From contig JAPZLL010000020.1 of NCBI GenBank assembly GCA_036250225.1, positions 124,001 to 188,000 on the forward strand: a stretch of 64,000 nucleotides of DNA. The letters are read 5' to 3'. A program made the translations under genes and the position numbers. The notes beneath the pieces are model-generated. The model worked only from the letters and a program-made list of their open reading frames with translations. It did not search any database and was not told the DNA's origin. Shown one piece after another: positions 12,153 through 21,791 of this stretch; within the stretch, counting starts at the first letter, position 1; the number at the start of each line of letters is the position of its first letter. Origin of the DNA: Cercophora sp. LCS_1. Lineage: Eukaryota; Ascomycota; Sordariomycetes; Sordariales; Lasiosphaeriaceae.

Positions 12153-12601
12153 TGAGCATCTCGTATCTCAAAATCCACGTTTATCTTTTCAGCTGCTGCC
12201 TTGTGAGCTCCGTGATGTGATCTTGTCGGGGCATCGCACTTACTATGGAGTCGCCACCGGAGAGAACCATCCGAACTGCGGGCGCAAGACTGTCATAATG
12301 GCCCACAATTCACGTCAATCGAGATCGCACCTGCCCTAGCGAAACAGATCAACACTATGATATCATCAAGCCCGAGCACCCCCAAAAGCTTAAAACCACA
12401 ACAGGAAAGTTCGGCTCAAATGGCGCTGGTTGCTTCAAATCTCGTGTCTTGTGACGAAAGTGCATCACGTCAACTTTTTCCATCACTGGTCTTCATCCCC
12501 TGACACCACCACCAGTGAACTAAAGCCATCAGCGACACAGAACAAGCCCGTTTTCCAATTTTTCCATCAGGTTCGGCGGCACATGCACAGCGGCATCCAA
12601 G
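12153..12601. other. Spacer between the CON-6 and SMP genes
   Basis: No coding signal. A CCCCT stress-element-like 5-mer is at 12497-12501, 105 nt before the SMP gene ATG. Confidence 0.3.
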
Positions 12602-13005
12602 ATGAACTCGAAACTCCCGTCCAAGGATGAGCTCATGGCTCGCACGACCGATGAGCTTCCCATCACGCAAGACGAGGCGTCTAGGATCGCGGCTGCCGAG
12701 TCGGACATGACGGGTCGTGGACCGATCAAGGGAGGCCCAGCTGCGATTGCGCAGAGCCTTCACGACAAGCAAAAGAACTTTCTGGCCAAGGCTAGCGAGG
12801 TCGCACACAAGTCAGCTGATGAGATTACTAAGGAGGATGCTGCTGAGGTGCAGCGCAGTGAGGTAGGCACCGGTCTTTCCTGTTTGCTGTTGCCTGTTAC
12901 TGATAAGTCCTCTAGACTCGACTACTTGGTCATCCGCCTGGCGAGGGCTCGATTTCTGCGAAAATTCAGGCGATTACGGATCACAACGCGAATAAGAGCT
13001 CGTAA
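12602..13005 (+). CDS. SMP (seed maturation protein)-domain protein, 116 aa
   Basis: Exons are 12602-12862 and 12916-13005; the 53-nt intron starts GTAGGC and ends TCTAG. The core ITQDEASRIAAAESDMTGRG then GPAAIAQSLHDKQ fits the SMP pattern, best known from late-embryogenesis-abundant proteins that protect cells during drying. Fungal members are small, hydrophilic and probably spore-associated. The second exon, ending SAKIQAITDHNANKSS, gives a normal family end. It lies in the same direction as the CON-6 gene and only 450 nt after it. The function in desiccation or dormancy is inferred from the family. Confidence 0.82.
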
Positions 13006-13501
13006 GGGTATTTTTTCTTCATCCATGCGGGGCCTTAGCATCGTGGTGGTTATCGTCGGAGTTCGATGTAACATTTCAGCATTTTAAGGAGTTTAGCTGG
13101 CTCAGAGGAGTCTCTGGAAAGTTCATCCGTCTTACCTTTGAGTTTTGGCAACAACCTGGTGTCCTCTGTTGTGTTGTCGATTGAGTCAACCGCTAGCTTC
13201 CCCCACACTGGGCTGTGCAAACTCACGGTCGCTCGATTTGGACACCGAATCAACAGTCCCGCTGCAGCCTTCCCGCCGTCTGCCAACCTGGTCTGTTTTC
13301 TTCACCGAGGCGACTGGACGACTCGTTCCGCGTGTCCAAAACGCCTTGGCTGGGGTTGAGGCTCCACGTCGGCATTCGCGTTTGAGGCGCATCATGACGG
13401 GTTGGTCGGGGATATAAACATCGAGATGTCGCCTCTCCAAATCCTTCCTCATCATCGACTGCGTGAGTTTTCTAAGTGCATGCATTGAGAGTTTGGCAGC
13501 C
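13006..13501. other. Spacer upstream of the GRDP-like gene
   Basis: No gene is recognised. A GTGAGT at 13463 and an AG just before the ATG at 13502 could mark a 5'-leader intron, but only 37 nt would separate them, which is too short. Confidence 0.35.
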
Positions 13502-15634
13502 ATGGCGTCGAATCTCCCTCTCAAAGATGAGTTCTCGATCAAAAGAGCTACGGTGCGTGCTTCTACCTCTTTCCTGTTGTTCTCAACTGACATGTTCCAG
13601 GACCACCTCGCCCTGATGCGACGGTTCCAAGGCATCTTTCGCGACCTCAAATCACCGCCTGCCTCAGCAACTCCATTCCCGCATCCACCCGCCGGCGTCG
13701 ACATCAAGGATGGTGTCCTCCCACGGTGGCGTATTCAAGCCCTCCTGATGGCAGCCGAAGTCCGCTACCCGCTCTACCTCAAGCTCCTGCACACCTGGCT
13801 TATGTCCACATCCGGCCGCCGCGGATACGTCGCCGACACCTTTCCGCTCCCTCCCTGGGACGTAGCCATCATCTTCTACACGCACCTCCTCATGCCCCAA
13901 CGCTATCACGCCGAAGTATCCCCCGCCTTCCAAGCCGTCTGGCACCGAGAAATCGCCTTCCCTCTCGAACGCCTCACAACCATCCCCCTCGGCCACACCG
14001 ATGCTGCCTCAGAAAAAGAATGGAACAAGCTCTACCCCACCGTCCCCTACCAAATCCTCACTTTCTCCCCTTCGGGAATCTGCACCATCACCTCCCCTAC
14101 GTCCCTCGACATCCACGCCTTTCGCTGCGCCTCCCATCCTTGCTCCGTCAAATCGCGCCTCCACACAATCCCCATCGCCTCCTGGTCCGCCTACCGCATG
14201 GGAAGCCATCGCCTCCTCTGCCCCGCCTGCCAAACCACCTACACACGCACTGCAAGCTTCGACCCCAAAGCCTTCCATGCCCTCGGGCAAATCGTATTCG
14301 GCGTCGAACTCTTCCCCCTAGCCGATGCCCCGCTTCGTCAGTTTGGGACAGGTGGTTTCATCAACCACATTCTCGAAACCATGGGCGACGTCCTACCAAC
14401 CATGGACTCTCTAAACCGGTACACCAAGTTCATGCAACTTATCAAGGAGTCCAGCCAGGTGTGCGTTCCAACGCTCGATATTGATCTCTTTTGGCATACG
14501 CACCAGCTCTCGCCCGTGGCGTATGAAAAGTATTGCGTGCAATATGTCGGGAAGAAGGTTAATCACGATGACGCGATTGTCAAAACCGCCAGGACGGGGA
14601 GTGTTGAAGAGACAAAAAAGGCATGGTTGAGGCGATACGAGGAGGCGATGTTGGACCCTTTTAACGACGAAGTGAAGCAGAAGATTAAAGTCGGGAAGGA
14701 GGCGTGGGAGGCGGCCATCGCTGAGCGGGAGGCTAAGTTGGCGGAGTATGATGCCGCTGACGAATACAAAGCGGCGAGGGAGAGGTTGGATGAGATGGGT
14801 CGCAAGGTGACGGCTGTCGGACAGGAGGTTAACGCAGCGAGTATGGACTTTGGGGCGATCGAGCAACAAGCCAACATCCTCAAGGGGGGTATTGCCAGTG
14901 GTCCATTCAAGAGGTGGTCGGTGACGGGACGAGCCAAGATCAAGAAGAAGAGTGAAGAGCAGGAGAAACTTGTCATCCTAGCGGAGGAGCAGGCGAGGGA
15001 GAAGAAGACACTGCTAGAAGCGAAACAGGCGGAGCAGAAAACGATTCAAGCCGAGTGGCAGAGCGTCAGCAACGAGTGGAGAAAGGTACAAGAGGCCAGG
15101 AGCAGGTTGGGTCGACGGTTGGCGGACAAGGTGTCGGCGGCGGAGAAGACCATGTTTAGGGATACGCTCGACAGAAAGGCGACAGATGCCAGAGGCGGCC
15201 CAGCGTATGCAGTTATTGGATCTGAGGCGGAACCGACAAAACCGGTTGTGGGCATGAGGGATACGAGGGCGCAGTTTACCACGTGGGCAGAGACGTATCG
15301 GACTGCTAGGAGGAGTCCACCCAAGATGGTGGAGACGTCGCCGTATGTGAGTACGGGTTTGAAGAGTTATACGCCGCCGGGGCAGTACGGCGGTGGTGGG
15401 TATGGTGGTGGGAACGGGTATGGTATTGGATTTGCTGTAGGGTGGGGTTTGGCTGGTGCTGATGGGGGTGATTATGGTGAGGGGTGCGGGGAGGGAGGAG
15501 GGTGCGGTGGGGGAGGTGGAGGAGGAGGTGGAGGTGGAGGTGGATGTGGTGGTGGTGGTTCAGGAGGAGGAGGAGGAGGAGGATGTGGTGGAGGGGGCGG
15601 CTGTGGTGGTGGTGGTTGCGGTGGTGGTGGTTAA
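13502..15634 (+). CDS. GRDP/DUF1399-type protein with Gly/Cys-rich tail, 694 aa
   Basis: Exons are 13502-13552 and 13601-15634; the 48-nt intron (GTGCGT, CTGAC, TCCAG) is a multiple of three and would stay open if retained. The N-terminal half carries the glycine-rich domain-containing protein (GRDP, DUF1399) pattern. It includes PPWDVAIIFYTHLLMPQRYH, an HxE-type WHREIAFP segment and DIDLFWHTHQLSPVAYEKYC, with His/Trp residues that suggest metal binding. A long charged helical region follows, roughly residues 380-540, with heptad-like AEREAKLAEYDA sequence. The tail from about residue 645 is almost pure glycine with interspersed cysteines (GGGCGGGGGCGGGGCGGGG type). The molecular function of the family is unknown; plant GRDPs affect development and stress responses. 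The Gly tail is encoded by GGT/GGA repeats and is likely length-variable. Confidence 0.87.
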   Translation: MASNLPLKDEFSIKRATVRASTSFLLFSTDMFQDHLALMRRFQGIFRDLKSPPASATPFPHPPAGVDIKDGVLPRWRIQALLMAAEVRYPLYLKLLHTWLMSTSGRRGYVADTFPLPPWDVAIIFYTHLLMPQRYHAEVSPAFQAVWHREIAFPLERLTTIPLGHTDAASEKEWNKLYPTVPYQILTFSPSGICTITSPTSLDIHAFRCASHPCSVKSRLHTIPIASWSAYRMGSHRLLCPACQTTYTRTASFDPKAFHALGQIVFGVELFPLADAPLRQFGTGGFINHILETMGDVLPTMDSLNRYTKFMQLIKESSQVCVPTLDIDLFWHTHQLSPVAYEKYCVQYVGKKVNHDDAIVKTARTGSVEETKKAWLRRYEEAMLDPFNDEVKQKIKVGKEAWEAAIAEREAKLAEYDAADEYKAARERLDEMGRKVTAVGQEVNAASMDFGAIEQQANILKGGIASGPFKRWSVTGRAKIKKKSEEQEKLVILAEEQAREKKTLLEAKQAEQKTIQAEWQSVSNEWRKVQEARSRLGRRLADKVSAAEKTMFRDTLDRKATDARGGPAYAVIGSEAEPTKPVVGMRDTRAQFTTWAETYRTARRSPPKMVETSPYVSTGLKSYTPPGQYGGGGYGGGNGYGIGFAVGWGLAGADGGDYGEGCGEGGGCGGGGGGGGGGGGGCGGGGSGGGGGGGCGGGGGCGGGGCGGGG
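15488..15633 (+). repeat. GGN-rich coding microsatellite
   Basis: Runs of GGA/GGT with occasional TGT encode the Gly/Cys tail of the GRDP-like protein. Imperfect trinucleotide repetition such as this tends to change length between strains. Confidence 0.8.
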
Positions 15635-16367
15635 GGGGAGTGGTTCAAGGTTGCGTTGTTTCCTGGCTTGGTCTAACTTTCTTCGTCTCCGTGTTTATCT
15701 CCTGATTTGTATGAATTTCGCGATATTTGCTTTGTTTAGATACCTGACGATAACGTGCTGTAGTCTGCTGTTGTCTCTATGACTTGTCAGCTGCTGCTTT
15801 ACGACCGCGAGACTGCCTCCATCACTTGTGCTGCTGCCTCCGGTTACTAATTTTGAAGGAGGATCCAGATCTACCCTCTGGAACCAGGAAACCTGAGCTC
15901 CGTGTCGTTGTTGTTCTTTCTCAGGGACTTTTCAACTTTGCGGCGCCGGGGTCCTGCCTTGAGCGAAAAGATATGCATCGCATCTGCGAAATGCAAAATC
16001 GGTCATCTTGCGAAAAAGCTGCCTCGCTCGCGCGCAGTTGCGAGCAGCGAGACTTGGAGCGGGGTGCCCGGGCGCGGCCAATCCGGGGCCGGCGTGGTCC
16101 GGGTCGGAGTTCAGTCGGCGCTACATCCGGAACCCACCCCTCACTTCAAGCCGCAGTTCAACGGTCCAGAGGCAGCGCTGCAGAGAATTAGTCATCATTC
16201 TCCGCACGCGTGCATTACCCGTGTTTCGTATCTAGGCAACCCATCCCACCTCAAAAGAAATCAGTGTCGACTTTTGCTCAGCATGATTCGAGTATAAATA
16301 CAAAGGTCCAACCCGTCAGCATCAAAGGTCCCCTGCAAAACACAAGCTTTACACGCAAGACATTATC
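15635..16367. other. Spacer between the GRDP-like and GST genes
   Basis: No gene was found. It contains the TATA-like element of the GST gene near its end. Confidence 0.4.
16293..16300 (+). promoter_or_regulatory. TATA box (TATAAATA) of the GST gene
   Basis: TATAAATA lies 68 nt upstream of the ATG at 16368, a sensible distance for a fungal TATA element with a short 5' leader. Confidence 0.5.
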
Positions 16368-17228
16368 ATGGCCGCCCAAACCGAACCCGAGTTCATCCTC
16401 TACGACCTAGCCTGCACCAAAAACGAGTGCTTCTCGCCCGCCGTGTGGAAGATCCGCATGCTGCTCAACCACAAGCAGATCCCCTACAAGACGGTCTTTC
16501 TCGAGTTTCCCGATATCGCGCCGACGCTGTCTGGGTTGTATGTCTCCGTGTTTTTTTTTTTGGCCTCATTATATCCTTCTCTCTCACCACATTTTTCCCT
16601 CATCCCCTCCTGTCTGCCCGCAATATCTCCTTCCCTACAATTACCTCTCTCTCAAACAAGATCTAACATGACGAGTGGAATCTCCCTCGCGCCCGGTCAA
16701 TCCAAATACACCGTCCCAGCAATCCACCACCTCCCCACATCCACCTACCTCATGGACTCAACCCCAATCGCCGCCTTCATCCACTCTCTGCACCCCCTCC
16801 CACCCATTAATTTGGCCTCGGACTTTGGCACCGAAATTCTGGCCGAAATGCGCACGGCCGCCGGTCCGGCATGGCGCATCTCGGTCACGCCGCGCGAGGT
16901 GGGCATCCTCTCTCCGCGGGCAGAGGAATATTTCCGCCAGACGAGGGAGCCGGTGATGGGTCCACTGGAGGCGTTATTGGATGGCGATAAGGAGGAGAGA
17001 GCATGGCAGGAGGCGGATAAGGGGTTGAAAGCGGTGGGAGATAAGATGAGACGCGAGGGCGGGCCGTTTGTGTTGGGGAGGGAGGTTAGTTTGACCGATT
17101 TTAGCATTGCGGGGCATGTGCAGCTTGCGAGGGTGGTTGATGAGAAGATATATGAGAGGTTGGTTGGCTATGAAGGGTTTAGGGGGATTTATGAGGCCTG
17201 CGGGAGGTGGATGGAACGGAAGGATTAA
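16368..17228 (+). CDS. Glutathione S-transferase-like protein, 240 aa
   Basis: Exons are 16368-16537 and 16676-17228. The 138-nt intron (GTATGT, CTAAC, ACGAG) contains a T-run and is a multiple of three. The N-terminal thioredoxin-like domain reads LYDLACTKNECFSPAVWKIR, LLNHKQIPYKTVFLEFPDI and then, after the splice, YLMDSTPIAAFIHSLHP, where DSTPIA replaces the usual ES.AI glutathione-binding motif. The C-terminal all-helical domain ends SLTDFSIAGHVQLARVVDEK, the N-capping-box helix of GSTs. The N-terminal SPAVWK (Ser-Pro near residue 22) suggests a serine-type or LigE-like class rather than a tyrosine class. Cytosolic detoxification or stress protection is the family role; the substrate is unknown. 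Confidence 0.88.
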   Translation: MAAQTEPEFILYDLACTKNECFSPAVWKIRMLLNHKQIPYKTVFLEFPDIAPTLSGLYVSVFFFLASLYPSLSPHFSLIPSCLPAISPSLQLPLSQTRSNMTSGISLAPGQSKYTVPAIHHLPTSTYLMDSTPIAAFIHSLHPLPPINLASDFGTEILAEMRTAAGPAWRISVTPREVGILSPRAEEYFRQTREPVMGPLEALLDGDKEERAWQEADKGLKAVGDKMRREGGPFVLGREVSLTDFSIAGHVQLARVVDEKIYERLVGYEGFRGIYEACGRWMERKD

Positions 17229-17374
17229 GACATGATAAACCTTGGATTTGGGTTGTGGTTTGGTCGTTTAGGGGATGAGATTTCGAGGAGATCAAGAATA
17301 GAAGAGCATACAATTTGCAGGGATGCCTGAAACGGAGCGTAGACGAGGATAGAAAAGAAACAAGACAAGGCAGG

Positions 17375-18366
17375 TTAAACCCGCGGAATTGCCGCCATAA
17401 CATCAGCCGCCGTTCTCCTCATCAACTCCTCGTCCTCCGTCAACTTACTCATCCTGTTGCCGTTAGCGTTAGCATCTCTCAACCCTTGTGTTCGCAAAAA
17501 ACTCACGGATAAAGCAAATCATTATGCCAAAACAACCCATGACTCTCGCTCCCCAACGCCGTCGCACTAACCAACGACCGTCCCCCTTCCTCCGCTGTTC
17601 TGGAGATAAAATTCGACGCAACACCCATCAACACCCTCTGCACCCAGGGGAAATCCCTCCCCAAATCTGTCTTACACATGCCCGGGCAAACCGCATTCAC
17701 CACGACCCCCTGTCCAGCCGTCCGCTTCGCCAAATCCATCATGGCCGCCAGCCCGATCAACTTGACAGTCGTATACGACCGCATGGCGTTCCACGTCTTG
17801 GGATCATCGGCCCATTGCAACAAACCACCACTATACCCATCAAACCACTTCCTCTCCACCATGTCATTCCCGTTACTATTCACGAACGTCAGGTTCGCCC
17901 GCCCCTTTTTCTGCGCAGTCGACAGAAGCAGCGGAAACACCAGTTCAGCCATGTACGTCGTCGACAGGATGTTAACCTGCACAGCCATCTCGTGACCATC
18001 CGGGCCGGTGGCGTATTTGGGCGGGCTGACGCCTGCGCTGAAGAGGGCGATATCGAGACCACCTGTTTCGGCGACTTCTTTTTCGAGAGCGATGGCGAAT
18101 TGTTGAACGGAAGCGAACGTGGAGAGATCGACGAGGAGGTAGCTGATGCTGGAGGGGTCGCGGCCCGTCTTGGCCAGGATCCGGGCTTTGGTGTCCTCGC
18201 CCTTTTGGACGGAGCGCACGGCCAGGATGAGCTTGTCTGCGCCGAGGGAGGAGTACTTGAGTGCTGCTTCGAAGCCGAGACCTGTGTTGCAGCCTGTTAC
18301 GAGGACGGTTTTGCCGGAAAAGGAGACGGTGGGGTCTAGCGGAGGGTTTTTGGCGCCCCACGTCAT
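17375..18366 (-). CDS. Short-chain dehydrogenase/reductase, 312 aa
   Basis: Exons are 18366-17507 and 17453-17375; the 53-nt intron has GTGAGT, CTAAC and AACAG. The cofactor motif TGCNTGLG lies at residues 24-31 (TGxxxGxG, Rossmann fold). Catalytic residues are Ser164 (in VNSNGND), Tyr198 and Lys202 (YTTVK). NVVNAVCPG-type sequence appears as VVVNAVCPGMCKT. It resembles retinol-dehydrogenase/WW-oxidoreductase-like fungal SDRs that use NADP(H); the substrate is unknown. The short last exon adds a charged helix, EDEELMRRTAADVMAAI. The start at 18366 fits the family N-terminus (GAKNPPLDPTVSFSGKT) and overlaps the stop codon of an upstream open reading frame. Confidence 0.93.
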
Positions 18367-18446
18367 TTTGGAGAGGGCACCGAGGTTTGGAGGGCGGACG
18401 GGACGGCCTGGGGTGGGGTTGTTGTGGCCGTGATGGTGTTGGACAT
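18363..18446 (-). promoter_or_regulatory. Upstream ORF of 27 codons overlapping the SDR start (ATGA)
   Basis: An ATG at 18446 opens a short frame (MSNTITATTTPPQAVPSALQ...) whose TGA overlaps the SDR ATG as ATGA. Such an arrangement allows translation of the main frame only by reinitiation or leaky scanning. The leader transcript has not been seen, so it is possible that transcription starts downstream of it. Confidence 0.4.
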
Positions 18447-19240
18447 GGTGCTGGTGGTGAAGAATTCAGATGGGATGCTGAAGAATCTGGAAATCGAAGC
18501 TGACTTGCAAAGAGGGGGATCATGAGCTCGTTCTTGCAGTTGTTGGCGCCCTTATATCTGAAGTGTCGGAGGATTCTCACGGAAAAGTGGGGCAATCGGC
18601 CGAAACCCGCCGTCTTTGTCTCCGGGTACGCGGTCCAGAGAGCCGCGTGACACAAACGCCTCGCGCATCTTTGCTGGATTGGCGGGGTCGCATTCTTCGC
18701 ATTCTTCGCATTCAAGCAGAGGCAGTTAATAAGTGGGAATATGCCTTAGAGAATGCCTCGTTGCCGTGCTATTTTACAGTTCACCGTCATACTGCTGCTT
18801 GCGTTGGCGACGGCGTGAGATCCTTCGATGGCGATCCTGTCATTCAGGTCATTGAGGTGGATGAAGGTAGGGATGGGCCTGACGTTGGTAGTTCTTTTGG
18901 AGGATAGGTTGCATTGTGGTTGTTCTGTGTTTTGGTCTTGGCAGGAGTTGCGTGTGAAGTTGTGCAGTTTGTCCAAAAGTTGGGGCCGATGATGCAGGAT
19001 ATTGGGCTTCTTTTGGCTGCAGCTTGTCAATTTTTGAGTGCAGTATCTTGAGTAAGGAAGGAGCAATCAGGGCTTGCCCCAGAGAGGAAGATGACCATGA
19101 CATCACCGTTTCTGAAGAAACATACCTGCAGGGAAGGTGCGCCGTCCGCATGTGCCAAAACCCAATGCAGCTCGGTGAGCCCAACTCGCTGAACGAGTGT
19201 ATGGGTGAGAACACCTGGATAGATCAGCACTACAAGTCAA
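18447..19240. other. Intergenic region, nothing recognised
   Basis: This is the SDR upstream region. Both strands were read; only short, unrelated frames were seen. Confidence 0.4.
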
Positions 19241-19388
19241 GGCGACTTGGCGCAGTGGTAGTTGGCTATTGGTTCCAGAGGTAATGCCCGCCGGCTGAGA
19301 GTATTCTCGCTGGTGTGTGGATAACTCCCCATGTTGAAGCAGTTGTGGGTTCGAGCCCCACAACATCCTCCCCCCCCCTTTTTTTTTG
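19241..19388 (+). ncRNA. Possible Pol III transcription unit, tRNA-like and degenerate
   Basis: An A-box match TGGCGCAGTGG at 19248-19258 and a B-box match GGTTCGAGCC at 19348-19357 are about 100 nt apart and followed by ten T at 19379-19388, a Pol III terminator. The 3' part folds as a T arm (GTGGG/CCCAC around TTCGAGC). CCA in the middle (TTCCAGA) resembles a tRNA-Trp anticodon loop. The acceptor stem (5' GGCGACT against 3' AACATCC) does not pair and the D stem is broken. A functional tRNA is therefore unlikely; a tRNA pseudogene, a tRNA-derived SINE or another Pol III RNA are the options. Confidence 0.35.
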
Positions 19389-20245
19389 GCCTGGCTCTTC
19401 TGCATTGCCCTATACTTCTACCGTTCCTGCCATCTCCGGGGAGAGCTCTCGAAGCTACTTCTGCCCTGCTCTGCTTCCAAATCTTTGCCTTGCGCTCATG
19501 TTCCCGCAAGTGTCATTCTGTTCGCGGGTGAGGAACGAGGCCCCCTTGCCACTTTAAATGGTCGCACAAGGACAGCAGTTGATTCTTAGGCTTTTTCCAA
19601 ACGCCGACACTCTCAGGCGAAGACCCCCCTAGTAATTCTTCCTGCCTATCGGAAAAGATTTCCAACTTGAGAAGCCGCCGTTCATCCCATCTTTCCAGAT
19701 CGACCCAGGAGCTGCAATGCAGATCGGGGCTGAGCCGACCCTCTCAGCCACGCATCGCGAAGCGCAGCTGACGGCAGTGAACCCCTGGCGTCAGGGTCGC
19801 AATGCCACTCGTTGGTTTATCAAGCGACGCCAAAAGCTTGAATCCCAATCTCGAATACCGCAACCTGAATCCCAGCGCCGCGCGACGGGACTTTTGTTGG
19901 CTGGGACGGGCTTGATGTCCCCCAGTCGCGCACACCCCGGTACAGAATCCTTCCGCTCAGCCCTTCCATGCACTGTACCGTTGGGTTTGGATCACAGCGG
20001 CGGGTAAGGAGTGGATGTGGGTAAGCCAGGCAGGAAGGGCGGGTTGACGACAAGCCCCAGAATGGGAATCGATCCCCATGTTTTGTTTGTTTTATAAAAA
20101 CGTCTGCCTGCGTCGCATCCCAAGGGTCAGAAACATCTCTCATCTTATCTTATATTCATCGCACATTTCCTGCTCCTGTTCTTTCCATCTCACCAACTGC
20201 GTAACAATCAACACCAACACTATCACAGAAAGTCTTCAGTCCGAA
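19389..20245. other. Intergenic region, nothing firm
   Basis: Promoter region for the GPI-anchored protein gene. A near-palindrome ATGGGAATCGATCCCCAT at 20061-20078 resembles a tRNA T arm, but no other tRNA parts accompany it. Confidence 0.35.
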
Positions 20246-21293
20246 ATGCTCAACAAGTCGGGCGCAGCCCTCCTCATCCTCGCGTCCACGGCTGCGCTCA
20301 CCGCAGCACGCGACAGCTACGGCGACGAAGAACAAGGTCCCTACGGCGTCACCCTCGCGCGCTACAACCAGCTCATCACGAGCAAGCCCAGCCAAAGCAC
20401 CACGTCCGATGACTCGTGGCCCGACGTCACCCTGCCCAACTCGGAGGCAGCAAACACCAAATGGGCAACCGAGATTACCGTCGTCGGCGACATCCCCTTT
20501 TCGGAGCTCAACTCCACCGAAGCCGAAAGGTATCCCGGAAAGGCGTTTACCAGCACCCAAATCACACTGCAGCGTCCAAGGCAGACAAGCCCGTCGACAG
20601 ATCGTGGGGTCTTTGCATCGTCGAGTTCCGCATGGATCAGGAGAACTACCCCAGGGCCTTCCGCACGGCCGCTCGGCAGTGCAACGGGGCGCTGAGTGAG
20701 GACTGCTCGGCGGCTATTCGAAAGGCTACGATAGGTATCACCAAAGAGCTGGGAGAGAACAGCTATTCTTGCTCGTGTCCTGACCTGAAAAAGCTGGATG
20801 CGTGTACACCGCAGGAGGTGGAGAGCCTTGGGAAGAACTGCATCCCCAGGCGTAAGTCACCCCAGCTGCCTGTGAGAGTAGTACCTAGGGTGTGGAGGCT
20901 AATGTGTTTATTTGAACAGTTGTCAGCGCCAAGGACATGGAGGACGCGCCAGACGGAAAGCTCACTTTGGTTCAATACGGTAGCCCGGCCCACGAGCCTG
21001 GTAACCAGACAACCTATGAGGACTTTGGGAGTCGTTCGTTTCCTTTCGTGTTTTCCTGGGGAGTGTCGGCGCTGGGGAATGTGCCTCAGGAAACGAATAC
21101 GTCGGCCGTCGTTACAACGTCTTCCGGGGTGACGACCATTCAGTGCATCCGGGCCAAGGAAATTGAGTTCAACCCTGACAGGAAGAACGCTACCGATACG
21201 GGGAACGAGTCCAATGCGGGCTCGAGGATGATGGACGTGTCGGTTATTGCGTCGGTTGCTTCTTTGGTTCTTGTTTGGGCTTTGGTATGGTGA
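20246..21293 (+). CDS. Secreted, probably GPI-anchored protein of unknown function, 302 aa
   Basis: Proposed exons are 20246-20529, 20601-20851 and 20920-21293. The second intron (GTAAGT ... AACAG) is clear. The first (GTATCC ... GACAG, 71 nt) is inferred from the required frame change. The N-terminus is a signal peptide (MLNKSGAALLILASTAALTAA). The middle region WGLCIVEFRMDQENYPRAFR leads to a segment rich in Cys (CNG, DCS, YSCSCPDL, DACT, NCIPR). The C-terminus ends in a hydrophobic stretch after small residues (NAGSRMM then VIASVASLVLVWALVW) with no cytoplasmic tail, the pattern of a GPI attachment signal. I do not recognise a catalytic domain. It probably sits on the cell surface. Confidence 0.75.
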
Positions 21294-21791
21294 GGGGGTT
21301 GCTCGCGGGGCGCCGGAGTTTGAGGGCATTGTTGGCGTTTCGTCTGGGATTTGGAGTTTGGTTACACGAAGCCGATAGATGGCAATTTTGAGGTTTCATT
21401 CGGGGTGCTTTACAATCGTCTCCGTTCTCTGGTTCCCGATGTCGTTTAGTGAGTGGATATCCGGAGTGTCGGTTTCCAACAAGGTTCTCATTTCACAAGA
21501 GATGGAATTGTTCCACGGTCCGTTCGCCCAGCACCCATTCAGGAATGACTTACAGCATTCGCCGAGAAGATAGTATTTGTCCATGCCAGGAAACTTGCGG
21601 AGGACAAATGGAACTTTGGCCCCAAGAAACACAACCGCGATATCCCCGGTCCTTGTACCGATCGGAACCCGTCCCATGTGTCCGCTTTCGAGGATACAGA
21701 AGGTGAAGAAGTGGCTTCTCATCATGGTAGAGACCTTTTGTTTGACAGTGAAGTCGCGCTGGGTGTACACCGCCTCTTCCTCTTCTTCAGA
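21294..21791. other. Intergenic, nothing recognised
   Basis: This is the convergent gap between the GPI-protein gene and the HET pseudogene. No coding pattern. Confidence 0.4.

Noticed and set aside
20061..20078. Near-palindrome resembling a tRNA T arm
   Set aside because: No acceptor, D or anticodon arms on either strand.
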